Below, one piece after another: positions 10,759 through 19,568 of a stretch of DNA of 64,000 nucleotides. This DNA is from Fulvimarina manganoxydans (GTDB lineage: Bacteria; Pseudomonadota; Alphaproteobacteria; Rhizobiales; Rhizobiaceae), in contig NZ_FWXR01000024.1 of the NCBI RefSeq assembly GCF_900176465.1, positions 1-64,000 on the forward strand. Direction: 5' to 3'. A model generated the notes under the pieces. The model did no database searches. It saw nothing but the letters and a program-made list of their open reading frames with translations, and had not been told where the DNA came from. A program made the position numbers and the translations under genes. Each line of letters starts with the position of its first letter. The stretch's first letter is position 1.

Positions 10759-12174
10759 ATGATCCCTTCCTTGACCGAACGATTCGACGTCTCCGAGGCC
10801 GAGCTGCGCGCCCTCCTGGACGATACGCTTTCCGGCGCCGACGACGGAGAACTTTTCCTCGAATATCGCGAGCAGGAATCGCTCGCCTTCGACAATGGCC
10901 GCCTGAAGGCCGGTAATTTCTCGGTCGATCAGGGTTTCGGCCTGCGCGCAGTGGCGGGCGAGGCAGTGGGCTTTGCCCATGCCGACGATTTCTCGCTCGC
11001 CGCCTTGAAGCGCGCGGCGGATGCGGTGGCGGCGGTCAAGACCGGCCATAAGGGCGTCTATGCCGAGCCTCCGGTCGGCACCAATGCAAAGCTCTATGGC
11101 GATGACAATCCGATCGGGGCGCCGAGCTTCGAGGAGAAGGTCGCGCTTCTCCAACGGATCGACGCCTATCTGCGCGGCCAAGGCGACGATGTGCGTCAGG
11201 TCTCCGCGACGATCGGCGCGCAATGGCAGGTGGTCGAAATCCTTCGCGCCGACGGTCGGCTCGTCAAGGATGTGCGTCCGCTGGTGCGCTTCAACGTCTC
11301 TGTCGTCTGCGGCGAGGGCGACCGCCAGGAGACCGGCTCCTTCGGCGCCGGTGGGCGCACCGCCTTTGGCGAGTTCATGGTCGAGGACACATGGCAGGGC
11401 ATCGCCGACAAGGCGCTTGCCCAAGCCCGCGTCAATCTGAAAGCCGTCGCGGCGCCCGCCGGCACCTTCGACATCGTTCTCGGCTCGGGCTGGCCGGGCG
11501 TCATGCTCCATGAAGCGGTGGGACATGGTCTCGAAGGCGACTTCAACCGCAAGAAGACCTCGGCCTTTGCGGGCCTGATGGGCCAACAGGTCGCGGCCAA
11601 GGGCGTCACCGTGGTCGATGACGGCACGATCGCCGAGCGGCGCGGCTCGCTGACCATCGACGATGAGGGCACGCCGACCAACCGCACCGTGCTGATCGAG
11701 GACGGCAAGCTCGTCGGCTATATGCAAGACCGTCAGAACGCTCGGCTGATGGGGGCAAAACCCACCGGAAACGGACGGCGCCAATCTTACGCCTATGCGC
11801 CGATGCCGCGCATGACCAATACGATGATGCTGGGCGGAGAGCATACGCCGGACGAGATCATCGCCTCGGTCAAGGACGGGATCTATGCCGTCTCCTTCGG
11901 TGGCGGCCAGGTGGACATCACCTCGGGCAAATTCGTCTTCGGCTGCACCGAGGCCTACCGCATCCGCAATGGCAAGGTCGAAGAGCCGCTGAAAGGCGCC
12001 ATGCTGATCGGCAACGGCCCGGAGGCGATGAAGCGCGTCGCCATGGTCGGCAACGACGTCGCCCTCGACACCGGCATCGGCATGTGCGGCAAGGCCGGCC
12101 AGGGCGTCCCGGTCGGCGTCGGCCAGCCGCATCTGCGAATGAACCAGGTCACCGTCGGCGGGACGGAGGCCTGA
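10759..12174 (+). CDS. tldD: Metalloprotease TldD
   Basis: TldD forms a heterodimer with TldE (PmbA) that degrades unfolded peptides and matures some peptide products and antitoxins. The 471-residue product carries the zinc motif HEAVGHGLEGDF at about residue 251 and the conserved C-terminal FVFGCTEAYRIRNGKVEEPLKGAMLIGNG region. The start MIPSLTERFDVSEAEL is chosen; an upstream in-frame ATG at 10681 adds non-conserved sequence. No tldE partner is in this window, as is usual. Confidence 0.96.
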   Translation: MIPSLTERFDVSEAELRALLDDTLSGADDGELFLEYREQESLAFDNGRLKAGNFSVDQGFGLRAVAGEAVGFAHADDFSLAALKRAADAVAAVKTGHKGVYAEPPVGTNAKLYGDDNPIGAPSFEEKVALLQRIDAYLRGQGDDVRQVSATIGAQWQVVEILRADGRLVKDVRPLVRFNVSVVCGEGDRQETGSFGAGGRTAFGEFMVEDTWQGIADKALAQARVNLKAVAAPAGTFDIVLGSGWPGVMLHEAVGHGLEGDFNRKKTSAFAGLMGQQVAAKGVTVVDDGTIAERRGSLTIDDEGTPTNRTVLIEDGKLVGYMQDRQNARLMGAKPTGNGRRQSYAYAPMPRMTNTMMLGGEHTPDEIIASVKDGIYAVSFGGGQVDITSGKFVFGCTEAYRIRNGKVEEPLKGAMLIGNGPEAMKRVAMVGNDVALDTGIGMCGKAGQGVPVGVGQPHLRMNQVTVGGTEA

Positions 12175-12264
12175 TACGAAATCCGTTTGATCGCTTCGCG
12201 AACCGGATTTTCAAAGCCGCTCAAACACCGCGCAGGCTTTGATACGGTGTCCGAATGAATCAGA

Positions 12265-12305
12265 CCAGCGGACATATGAAAGCATCGCTTTCGACTGTCC
12301 GCTGG
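12265..12305. repeat. Perfect hairpin inside the family A repeat
   Basis: Outer arms CCAGCGGACA and TGTCCGCTGG pair perfectly over 10 bases. Inside them GAAAGC and GCTTTC pair again around ATC. This gives a long two-part stem between the convergent tldD and the CAP-domain gene, and it could also end transcription from either side. Confidence 0.65.
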
Positions 12306-12332
12306 CACCCCGAGCGGCGTGTGAGCCCCTCG

Positions 12333-12373
12333 CCGGACGTGGATTGACCCGAGGGGTCAATTCATTCGTCCGG
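12333..12373. repeat. Second hairpin inside the family A repeat
   Basis: Outer arms CCGGACG and CGTCCGG are perfect. Inside, TTGACCC and GGGTCAA pair around three bases. It lies in the same 3'-3' intergenic space. Confidence 0.6.
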
Positions 12374-12447
12374 TGGGATCAGTCGAACACCGTATGAAGG
12401 GGTTTCATCCCGACAAGCAGGCGCATCGGACGTCTGCCGCGCTTCCA

Positions 12448-13914
12448 TCACACGATGAAAATCCCGTCTTGGGTTGCGGCCGCGGTCAGAGTGAGGTTTT
12501 CGTCCGAACGCGTGAAGCCGAGAAGCACGTCGGCTCTGTCCGCTTGCCCGCTATCGAGGGCATTGGCCCAGAATGCGGAGCCGGCGGCATCGCCGTCGCG
12601 GCCGAGAACGTTCTTGTAGAGCGCAGCTGCATAGGCCGAATTGCTCGTATTGCCGTAGAGCGCGATGAATTCGCTCGCATCGTTGAACGAGCCGGCCATG
12701 CCCTTGAAAGAAAGGCCGTTATCCACGGAATTGATCCAGAATTTCAGGCCCGCATTGTCCGGCGTGCGCCCGAAGGCCGCCTGATAGATGCGGAATGCCG
12801 TTCCGGCATTCTCGTCCTTGCCCACATCGAGCGCCAGGGTCCCATCGTCGAAGGCGATTCGCTCGATCGAGGTCAGGCTGTCGATACCGCCCACCGCTGT
12901 CGTCACCATTCCCGATTCGTCGGAGCCCTGAAGGGTCGCATCGGCGCGGTTGGTCCCGATTTTCAACGTATCGATGCCCTCGAGACCGGAGAAACTCTCG
13001 TTGGCGGCCTGGGAGACGAAAAGATCGCTGCCGGTGGTGCCGACCTTGGCGCCCCCGGTTCCGCCGGTTCCGTCCATGGCGTCGACCTTCACATTGGACT
13101 GAGCAACTATCGCCGTCTTTGTGATCGGCGCAGCGAGTCCGCCCCCTGAAAAGGTCACGCTGTAGCTGCCGGCGGGCACCACCATCTGATAGCCGCCGCT
13201 GTCCCAACTCATCGTGGTGAAGGTGCCGCCGGCCCCCGTTGCCGTTACAGTGACGCCACCAAGCCCCTCCCCGGCATCGTAGAAGGTGTCGGCGTCCTTG
13301 TCCCTGAAAGTGACGCCAAGGAGTTGCGCTTGATAGTCGAAGCGATTGCCGAAATTCTGTGTGACGACGTTGGGCCCGACCTTCGTGGCCGAATTATCCT
13401 CCGCAATCGCTCCGATACCGATCTCGCTGTAGCGGTCGCTGAGAATGGAAATCCGATGCCCCGCCGGGTCCTGCATTCCTCCGGGTCCACTGCCCCAATC
13501 GATGATGAAGCCGGCATGGCCATGCTCGACGGACTTCGAATAGGCGTAGATGTTCTCTCCGACGGAAGACAGTTGAGTGTAGCCGGCGGCCTGGATACGT
13601 TCCAGCAACCCCGCCTCGCCCGGCAGATTGTGCGACTGGGTGTCGGTCTGGATCATAAGATTGGAATGGGCCGTCGCCGCCTTGTCCAAAGCCTCGGACC
13701 AGGCGAGCGGCGCAACGGGCGCGAAGGCTGCCATCTGCGTCTTGAACAGCGCCAGATCGACGTTGAAGAAACGGACCGCATTGGTGACATCGTCGGAGAA
13801 TGCCTCACCTGTCGCGGCATTCTTGATGATGGCGTCGAATTCGCCGGACGGGTTCGCACGCGCCCGGTTGATCAGTTCCAGCATTTCCTGTTCGAAGGCA
13901 CTGGGTGTCGGCAT
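12448..13914 (-). CDS. Secreted CAP-domain protein with C-terminal DUF4214 repeats
   Basis: A 488-residue protein of mixed architecture. Residues about 5-190 form a CAP/SCP domain (MLELINRARANPSGEF, LAWSEALDKAATAHSNLM, SSVGENIYAYSKS, GHRISILSDRYSEIGIGA). About 200-265 is a Cna/SdrD B-like fold (FRDKDADTFYDAGEGLGGV). About 285-320 has a GSDLFVSQAANESFSGLEG segment like RTX-protein linkers. About 360-480 holds two DUF4214 units (AFRIYQAAFGRTPDNAGLKF, YKNVLGRDGDAAGSAFW). There is no classical signal peptide, so type I secretion through the C-terminus is likely. No transporter genes adjoin it. Role unknown. Confidence 0.85.
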   Translation of the reverse strand: MPTPSAFEQEMLELINRARANPSGEFDAIIKNAATGEAFSDDVTNAVRFFNVDLALFKTQMAAFAPVAPLAWSEALDKAATAHSNLMIQTDTQSHNLPGEAGLLERIQAAGYTQLSSVGENIYAYSKSVEHGHAGFIIDWGSGPGGMQDPAGHRISILSDRYSEIGIGAIAEDNSATKVGPNVVTQNFGNRFDYQAQLLGVTFRDKDADTFYDAGEGLGGVTVTATGAGGTFTTMSWDSGGYQMVVPAGSYSVTFSGGGLAAPITKTAIVAQSNVKVDAMDGTGGTGGAKVGTTGSDLFVSQAANESFSGLEGIDTLKIGTNRADATLQGSDESGMVTTAVGGIDSLTSIERIAFDDGTLALDVGKDENAGTAFRIYQAAFGRTPDNAGLKFWINSVDNGLSFKGMAGSFNDASEFIALYGNTSNSAYAAALYKNVLGRDGDAAGSAFWANALDSGQADRADVLLGFTRSDENLTLTAAATQDGIFIV

Positions 13915-14152
13915 GGAAGGGCGCAGCTCCGTTCATCGCTCTCGTAACTCTTCGTAAGATAGCCTGTGGTCTGAGACGGAGGAAGCGTTTTATTGGCAAT
14001 GCAGCAGGGTGCGACAGAGAAAACCATCCGACGATGTCGCTTGAGGAAGATATACGCCCTGTCGTTGCAGGACACCAGCGGCGAAAATCGATCGTTCAAC
14101 TATCGGAAAGCGCCAAGGCCCCGCCCAGAAATCCGATCGTCTGCAACCCATC

Positions 14153-14893
14153 ATGAAAGCAGAAAGAATGTCTTCGAGGACGTCCGCGCCTGCCTCCATC
14201 TTCATCCTCACCGGCGCCGGCATCTCCGCCGAATCGGGCGTCGAGACGTTTCGCGACAAGGGTGGCATCTGGTCGAAGGTTCGGCTGGAAGACGTGGCGA
14301 CGCCGGAAGCCTTCATGCGCGATCCGGAGAAGGTTCAGGCCTTCTATAACGCACGCAGGGCAAGCCTGAAGGAGGTCGCGCCCAACCCGGCCCATCGTGC
14401 GCTCGCAAAACTCGAAGCTGATTATGCGGGCACGGTGACCCTCGTCACCCAGAATATTGACGATCTCCACGAGCGCGCCGGCTGCCGCGACGTGATCCAT
14501 ATGCATGGAGAATTGTTGATCGCCTTCTGCGCCGCTTGCGGGGCGAGGGAGCCAGCCCGCGAAGCCCTTTCGCCCCAGGATGTCTGCCCCCGTTGCGGCA
14601 AGGTCGGCACGATGCGCCCCGACGTCGTCTGGTTCGGCGAGATGCCCTATCATCTCGATCGCATCCTCGCGGCCTTGGGCGAGGCCGATCTCTTCGTATC
14701 GATCGGCACCAGCGGCGCGGTCTATCCGGCCGCCGGCTTCGTGGCCGAAGCCAAGCGCGCCGGGATCGAGACGTTGGAGCTCAATCTGGAGCCGACCGAG
14801 GGCAGTTTTCAGTTCGACGAAGCCCGGCACGGCCTTGCAAGCGTTCTGGTGCCCGCCTTCGTCGAGGAGGTTCTCGCCGGCTGCTGGGGCTGA
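14153..14893 (+). CDS. cobB: NAD-dependent protein deacylase, sirtuin (CobB-type)
   Basis: Removes acyl groups from protein lysines using NAD. The 246-residue product shows the sirtuin motifs GAGISAESGVETFRDKGG, TQNIDDLHERAG and the catalytic histidine in HMHGE, plus a zinc knuckle (CAACG and CPRCG). The Y and R of FYNARRASL match the class III pair that accepts succinyl and malonyl groups, as in E. coli CobB. The start is uncertain: ATG 14153 is used, but ATG 14168 is also possible. It follows no operon partner and ends in its own terminator. Confidence 0.94.
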   Translation: MKAERMSSRTSAPASIFILTGAGISAESGVETFRDKGGIWSKVRLEDVATPEAFMRDPEKVQAFYNARRASLKEVAPNPAHRALAKLEADYAGTVTLVTQNIDDLHERAGCRDVIHMHGELLIAFCAACGAREPAREALSPQDVCPRCGKVGTMRPDVVWFGEMPYHLDRILAALGEADLFVSIGTSGAVYPAAGFVAEAKRAGIETLELNLEPTEGSFQFDEARHGLASVLVPAFVEEVLAGCWG

Positions 14894-14913
14894 AGCGGGC
14901 CCGCGAGCCCGCT
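14894..14913 (+). terminator. Hairpin directly after cobB
   Basis: Perfect arms AGCGGGC and GCCCGCT around six bases begin immediately after the cobB stop; a CTCCTCTCTG tract follows. It lies between convergent cobB and pdxH. Confidence 0.5.
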
Positions 14914-14942
14914 CCTCTCTGTTCGCAAGGCTTCGGCCAGAC

Positions 14943-15584
14943 TTATGGATTGAGGCGCTTCAGCATCCAGGGGTCTTCCGGCTCAGCGCGTTCGAACAAG
15001 GCCCGATCGTGAAGGCGATAGGCCCCGTCCTGCCAAAACTCGATGGCGAAGGGGATCACCCGAAAGCCCGACCAATGGCCTGGACGCGGAATGTCGTCCT
15101 CGCCATAGACGGTTTCCAACTCCGCCACGCGGTCGGCCAGTGCCTGGCGACTTTCCAGCGGACGCGACTGCTGAGAGGCCCAGGCGCCGATGCGGCTGCC
15201 CCGGGGACGGGAAGCGAAATAGGCGTCTGCCTCAGCGTCGGACACGGTTTCGATCGGCCCGCGAACCCGCACCTGCCGTCGCAAGGACTTCCAATGGAAG
15301 CAAAGCGCGGCCCGGCGCGTTGCCAGAAGCTGATGGCCCTTGGCGCTTTCGAAATTGGTGAAGAAGGTGAAGCCGCGCGAATCGAGCGCTTTCAGGAGGA
15401 CGATGCGCACATCCGGCTGCCCGAGCTCGTCCACCGTTGCGAGCGACATGGCGTTGGCATCGTTCGGCTCGGCGTCCTCGGCGGCCTTGAACCACTCACC
15501 GAACAATGCGAACGGATCCTCGTCCGCGCTCACCGGCCGATCGCCAAGCCGGACATCGAATTCCGGCTCCATCACCCTATCCAT
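14943..15584 (-). CDS. pdxH: Pyridoxamine/pyridoxine 5'-phosphate oxidase
   Basis: FMN enzyme that makes pyridoxal phosphate. The 213-residue product has the FMN-binding [24 protein letters not shown] and [33 protein letters not shown], and the diagnostic C-terminal end [17 protein letters not shown]. The start at 15584 has AAAGGA spaced six bases away. Upstream in-frame ATGs at 15599 and 15641 lack conservation. Confidence 0.97.
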   Translation of the reverse strand: MDRVMEPEFDVRLGDRPVSADEDPFALFGEWFKAAEDAEPNDANAMSLATVDELGQPDVRIVLLKALDSRGFTFFTNFESAKGHQLLATRRAALCFHWKSLRRQVRVRGPIETVSDAEADAYFASRPRGSRIGAWASQQSRPLESRQALADRVAELETVYGEDDIPRPGHWSGFRVIPFAIEFWQDGAYRLHDRALFERAEPEDPWMLKRLNP

Positions 15585-15759
15585 TTCAGGTCCTTTCATG
15601 CCCTTTTCCGGGGTCGGCAGAGATAGCCGACGGCATATCATCCGGAAAAGCGAATTCTGGCGATGATTTCGATCGCCGGTGCTGATCGATATGGGCGCTG
15701 CGGCGCGGATTCGCCAACCTCAATGAGTAAAGGCGCGAGGCAGAAGCCTTGACGGGGTG

Positions 15760-16695
15760 TTATTCGCCCGGCCGCCCACCCGCCGCCGGCACCACTTTCA
15801 GATAGGCGGCGATGGCCTCGCGGTCGGCTGCCGGCAGGCGCGCGATGTTCTCCTGGACGTCGACCATCGAGCCGCCGACCGAGTCGAAGTCCGGCGTGAA
15901 GCCCGATTCGAGATAATAGGCGATGTCCGAGGCCGACCAGGACCCGATCCCGGCCTCCGACGGCGTGATATTGGGAATGCGCCCCTCGCCATCTGGATTG
16001 GGCGCACCCTGAAGCCAATGGGCGTCGTCGAGCCCGCCCGCGCCGTAGAGGAGACGCGGCGTGTGGCATTGGCCGCAATGGCCGGGCCCTTCGACGAGAT
16101 AGCGCCCCCGCTTTTGCGCTTCGCTCGCATCCTCCGGTAGGGCAATGATCGGACCTGGCCCATCCATGAAGGCGAGCTTCCAAAGCCCAATGCCGCGTCG
16201 CACATTGAAGGGGAAAGCCAGATCGTTGGCCGGCGCAGTCGTTGCGACCTTCGGCAAGGTCCGCATGAACGCCCAGAGATCGTTGAGATCGCCATCGGTC
16301 ATCTTGACGTAAGACGTATAGGGAAAAGCGGGATAAAGATGCTTGCCGTCCGGTGACACCCCGCGCTTCATCGCATTGGCGAAATCCACGAAGCTCCACT
16401 GACCGATTCCGGCATCGGGATCCGGCGAGATGTTCGGCGCATGGAACGTGCCGAAATCGGACCGGATCGGGTCGCCGCCGCCGAGCTTTAGCTTGTCGTC
16501 GCCTTCGGCCTTCGAGGGCGCATGGCAGGAGGCGCAGCCACCCGCCCAGAATACGGTCTCGCCGCGCGCCGCATCGCCCATTGCAGGATCGGGAAGTGCC
16601 GCAGCATTGAGCCGATCGGGTATGGTCAGCCCATAGACGAGCCCGGCGCCGAGAAGAATGACGACGAAGAGCACGGTCAGAATGCGATCGAGCAC
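15760..16695 (-). CDS. Diheme c-type cytochrome, membrane-anchored
   Basis: A 311-residue protein with an N-terminal membrane anchor (LDRILTVLFVVILLGAGLVY) and two heme-attachment motifs: CASCH near residue 55 and CGQCH near residue 205. Each is followed by the sequence patterns of the cytochrome subunit of membrane alcohol/aldehyde-type dehydrogenases (NISPDPDAGIG, NITPSEAGIGSWS). No catalytic dehydrogenase subunit is adjacent, so the electron donor is unknown. The start is called as GTG 16695, which has GGAGG at good spacing; an ATG at 16719 is the alternative. Confidence 0.85.
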   Translation of the reverse strand: MLDRILTVLFVVILLGAGLVYGLTIPDRLNAAALPDPAMGDAARGETVFWAGGCASCHAPSKAEGDDKLKLGGGDPIRSDFGTFHAPNISPDPDAGIGQWSFVDFANAMKRGVSPDGKHLYPAFPYTSYVKMTDGDLNDLWAFMRTLPKVATTAPANDLAFPFNVRRGIGLWKLAFMDGPGPIIALPEDASEAQKRGRYLVEGPGHCGQCHTPRLLYGAGGLDDAHWLQGAPNPDGEGRIPNITPSEAGIGSWSASDIAYYLESGFTPDFDSVGGSMVDVQENIARLPAADREAIAAYLKVVPAAGGRPGE

Positions 16696-16782
16696 GGGCT
16701 TTCCCCTCCAAGGCGCCAATCATCGGACAGGACAGCACCAATACCGGGCCGGATCGGCGCCGGGCAGCACGATCTCGAACGG

Positions 16783-16821
16783 CTTTTGCCCGCAGATGAC
16801 CCACCGGGCTACGGGCAAAAG
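16783..16821 (-). terminator. Inverted repeat downstream of the cytochrome c556-like gene
   Basis: Perfect 10-base arms CTTTTGCCCG and CGGGCAAAAG around a 19-base loop. On the minus strand the 3' arm ends in a run of Gs and As, not T, so termination is possible but not certain. Confidence 0.4.
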
Positions 16822-16853
16822 GCGGCCGGACATCCCGCCCGGCGCCGCTTCAC

Positions 16854-17318
16854 TCAGTCCTTGTCGATGCGGAATTCTTCGTGGCAGCTTTTGCAGTTCT
16901 GAGCCACCATTCCGAATTGCTGCCGGAAGCTTGCGAGATCCTGCGGCGCGGCGTCGATCGCGGCTTGGGTATCGTTCTGATATTTGACGAGAGCGGCCTG
17001 AAACGCGTCCGGCTTCTCCCAGATCGCGGGCGCCGCTTCCGTCTTGCCGCCGGTCTTGGAATCCTCCGGGAAATGGTTGCCGAAATCCATGGCGATCTCG
17101 TGCATCGAGGTGAACACCTCATTGGCCTTCTCAGCCGAGAACTCGGTCTCGCCTTTGGCCATTGCGCCACCCGCCTTCGCGGCCTTGCCATTTTCCTTCA
17201 TGAGCTCCTGGCGCTTCTCGATGGCATCGAGATTTTGCGCGATCGCCGGCAAGGCGACCAGCGTCGCGCAGCCAAGGGTCAGGGCGGATATCAGGGTCAG
17301 GGAACGCATGTCGCTCAT
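16854..17318 (-). CDS. Cytochrome c' / c556-like periplasmic cytochrome
   Basis: A 154-residue protein with a signal peptide (MRSLTLISALTLGCATLVAL, cleaved near AIAQ) and one heme motif close to the C-terminus (CKSCHEEFRIDKD). This is the plan of the four-helix-bundle cytochromes c'/c556. The start at 17318 has GAGGAG upstream; ATG 17309 is an alternative. It is upstream of and co-oriented with the diheme cytochrome, and both may serve one periplasmic electron route. Confidence 0.88.
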   Translation of the reverse strand: MSDMRSLTLISALTLGCATLVALPAIAQNLDAIEKRQELMKENGKAAKAGGAMAKGETEFSAEKANEVFTSMHEIAMDFGNHFPEDSKTGGKTEAAPAIWEKPDAFQAALVKYQNDTQAAIDAAPQDLASFRQQFGMVAQNCKSCHEEFRIDKD

Positions 17319-17502
17319 CGGGCTGGAACTCCTCGCCGTTTCAAGACACCGCCGAGGCAAACGTTCGGACCGTCGCCGACCGCCCATGGCGCTGACAATT
17401 GGGGAGTTGGAACAATTCCAGTCACCGGCAACGGTTCGCCTTAGACCTTTCGCTCACACATTGGCGTGAGGGAGGGGCATGAGGAAGGCCATTTCGAAAC
17501 GC

Positions 17503-17524
17503 AAAACGCCCCGGCCGCAGGGCG
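17503..17524 (-). terminator. Intrinsic terminator of sodB
   Basis: On the minus strand the arms CGCCC and GGGCG (extended by further C/G pairing) are followed by TTTT. Flanking arms GAAACGCA/TGCGTTTC can form a larger outer stem. Confidence 0.6.
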
Positions 17525-17559
17525 ACCGAGGCGGATGAAATGCGTTTCAAATAAAACGC

Positions 17560-18162
17560 TTACTTCGTCGCGGCCTCGTAGCATTCGAGGACGTAATCCC
17601 AGTTGATGAGATTATCGACGAAGGCTTCAAGATATTTCGGCCGGGCATTGCGATAGTCGATATAATAGGAATGCTCCCACACATCGACGCCAAGGATCGG
17701 CACGCCGCCATGGACCAGCGGGTTCTCGCCATTCGGCGTCTTCATGATCTGAAGCTTGCCGTCCTTGACCGCGACCCAGGCCCAACCCGAACCGAACTGA
17801 CCGGCACCGGCCGCCTCGAAATCGGCCTTGAACTTGTCATAGCCGCCGAGATCGGAATCGAAGGCCTTCTGCAGCTTTTCGGGCAGGCTCTTGCCGCCGC
17901 CATTCGGCTTCATCCACTGCCAGAAATGGATGTGGTTGTAATGCTGACCGGCATTGTTGAAGAGCGCCTGGTCGGCGCCATAGGACTTCTTGACGATCTC
18001 TTCGAGAGAGAGATCGGCCATGCCGGCCTTCTCGGCCAGCTCGTTGCCCTTGGTCACATAGGCATTGTGATGCTTGTCGTGGTGAAACTCGAGCGTTTCT
18101 TTCGACATGTAAGGGCCAAGCGCATCATAGGCATAGGGAAGCTCTGGAAGCGTGAACGCCAT
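17560..18162 (-). CDS. sodB: Superoxide dismutase, Fe-type
   Basis: Cytoplasmic enzyme converting superoxide to H2O2 and O2. The 200-residue product has the metal ligands H27 (FHHDKHH), H77 in the NHIHFWQW block, D160 and H164 in DVWEHSYYIDYRNARPKYL. Q73 in FNNAGQHYNH is the position that favours iron over manganese. It is a single gene with its own terminator. With katA, oxyR and sodC in the window it forms part of a full oxidative-defence set. Confidence 0.95.
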   Translation of the reverse strand: MAFTLPELPYAYDALGPYMSKETLEFHHDKHHNAYVTKGNELAEKAGMADLSLEEIVKKSYGADQALFNNAGQHYNHIHFWQWMKPNGGGKSLPEKLQKAFDSDLGGYDKFKADFEAAGAGQFGSGWAWVAVKDGKLQIMKTPNGENPLVHGGVPILGVDVWEHSYYIDYRNARPKYLEAFVDNLINWDYVLECYEAATK

Positions 18163-18400
18163 CTCTTGTCTCCTTCTCGTTCAAATCTCGTTCGGCCGCA
18201 AAGCCCTTCCGCCTTATCCCGTTGATCAGGAGCGCAGCGGGCAGCCCTTGCCGCCATCGCAACGAAAGTTAGGGGACCATCCTCGATCTGCCACCGCCAT
18301 CGAAAAGCGGCGGCTAAGAAATTGAAGCGCGAATCACGCGCCCTTGATGACGGCCTAAATCGTTGCAGACGAGATCATCTCGCGGTCTGGAGCGGCCGCG

Positions 18401-19297
18401 TCAATCGCTGTGTCCCGCACCTTTCGCAAATTGCCAGTAAAGCTCGCGGGCCTTGCGATAGAACGGTCCTGGCTGGAAGGATGTCCCCTCATAGCGTGTC
18501 ACGGGTACGACCTTCGAGTGATTGCCGGTGGAGAAGATTTCGTCGGCGGTCTCGAAGTCGGATGGTTTCAGCGTTTTCTCGATCACCTCGACGCCGGACG
18601 AGCGAAGGAGATCGATGATCCGTGCCCGCGTAATGCCGGCGAGAAAGCAGCCATTGGGCACGGGGGTCAGGACGACGCCATCCTTGGCGATGAAGACGTT
18701 GGAGGTCGCCGTCTCGGCCACATTGCCGTTCATGTCGAGGAGAAGCGCATTGTCGAAGCCGCGTTTCTGGGCCTCCAAAATGGCTCGGCCGGAATTCGGA
18801 TAGAGGCATCCGGCCTTGGCGTCGGTCGGCGCGACCTCGATGGAGGGCCGGCGGAAAGGCGAGAGACCGAGAGTGAAGCCGGTCGGCTCCATCATCGGCG
18901 ACTCGTGGAGATAGAGGCAGAAGCGCGTCGTGGCCGGATCGGCCGGGACGCCCATGAAACCGCCGCCTTCGGCCCAATACATCGGACGGATATAGATCGC
19001 CGTCTCCCCGTCGAAGCCCTTGATGCCGTCAAGGGCCAGACGCTCGATCTCTGAAGCGGCGACGAAGGGATCGAGCCCCATGGCCGCGGCCGAGCGGTTC
19101 ACACGAGCGCAATGAAGATCAAGGTCGGGCGACAGACCCTCGAACCAACGCGCGCCATCGAAGACCGAACTGCCAAGCCACATGGCATGACTGCCCGGAC
19201 CGATGAGGGTCGGGCTGCCGTCGTGCCATTGCCCGTCGAAGAAGGTTCGCGCTCTTGGGGTCTTGGCGGGGTCCCCAGCGCTCGTCTGTTGGGCCAT
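18401..19297 (-). CDS. Branched-chain amino acid aminotransferase-like protein (class IV)
   Basis: PLP-dependent class IV aminotransferase of 298 residues. Marks include GSHAMWLGSSVFDGARWFEG, IYIRPMYWAEGG, the PLP lysine in PTDAKAGCLYPNSGRAI, NVAETATSNVFIAKDG, and GITRARIIDLLRSSG. The family includes IlvE and D-amino-acid transaminases; the second IlvE-like variant found in many Hyphomicrobiales is the closest match I recognise, so substrate is not certain. The start MAQQTSAGDP has AAAGGA ten bases upstream; the frame extends to 19444 without homology. Confidence 0.88.
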   Translation of the reverse strand: MAQQTSAGDPAKTPRARTFFDGQWHDGSPTLIGPGSHAMWLGSSVFDGARWFEGLSPDLDLHCARVNRSAAAMGLDPFVAASEIERLALDGIKGFDGETAIYIRPMYWAEGGGFMGVPADPATTRFCLYLHESPMMEPTGFTLGLSPFRRPSIEVAPTDAKAGCLYPNSGRAILEAQKRGFDNALLLDMNGNVAETATSNVFIAKDGVVLTPVPNGCFLAGITRARIIDLLRSSGVEVIEKTLKPSDFETADEIFSTGNHSKVVPVTRYEGTSFQPGPFYRKARELYWQFAKGAGHSD

Positions 19298-19568
19298 GTG
19301 CGAAACGTCCTTTCTCGTCGTCGAAGCGTCGATCCCTGCCACGCGGCAGGCGCGCCTCGTCCCAAGTCCATGCCCCTTACCCCAGTCGACAAAGCTGACG
19401 CCGGTCCGGCGAAGCTGTGGCAATGCCGCACCAGAGACCATCAAGTTTTGACGTAAACGTCAGGTCGCAATGGGAGGGACTGGACATCCAGAACCGCTCT
19501 TTATCTCCTCTTTCGACAAGACAAAACCGTCAAGAAACCGGCCCCCCGCGAAATCGGCCAGGAGCATC

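Larger units (their letters stand above)
12174..12397. repeat. Composite palindromic intergenic repeat, family A copy 1
   Basis: It starts at the tldD stop codon. Bases 12174-12262 share a core with copies at 21103-21203 (inverted) and 42253-42300: ATACGAAATCC, GATCGCTTCGCG, GGATTT, then a block ending GATACGG...CCGA.TGAATCAG. The outer part GATACGGTGTCCGAATGAATCAG (12240-12262) returns in near-inverted form as ATCAGTCGAACACCGTAT near 12378-12396. Between these lie two further hairpins, listed separately. No coding potential is seen in the gap 12175-12447. Confidence 0.7.

Noticed and set aside
17407-17422. Shared 13-mer TGGAACAATTCCA near 17408 and, inverted, near 23016 upstream of katA
   Set aside because: The motif looks like a stress-promoter -35 (GGAAC) or an operator, but a 13-base match is expected by chance between two places in 64 kb, no matching -10 (CGTT) at proper spacing faces either gene, and orientation does not fit.
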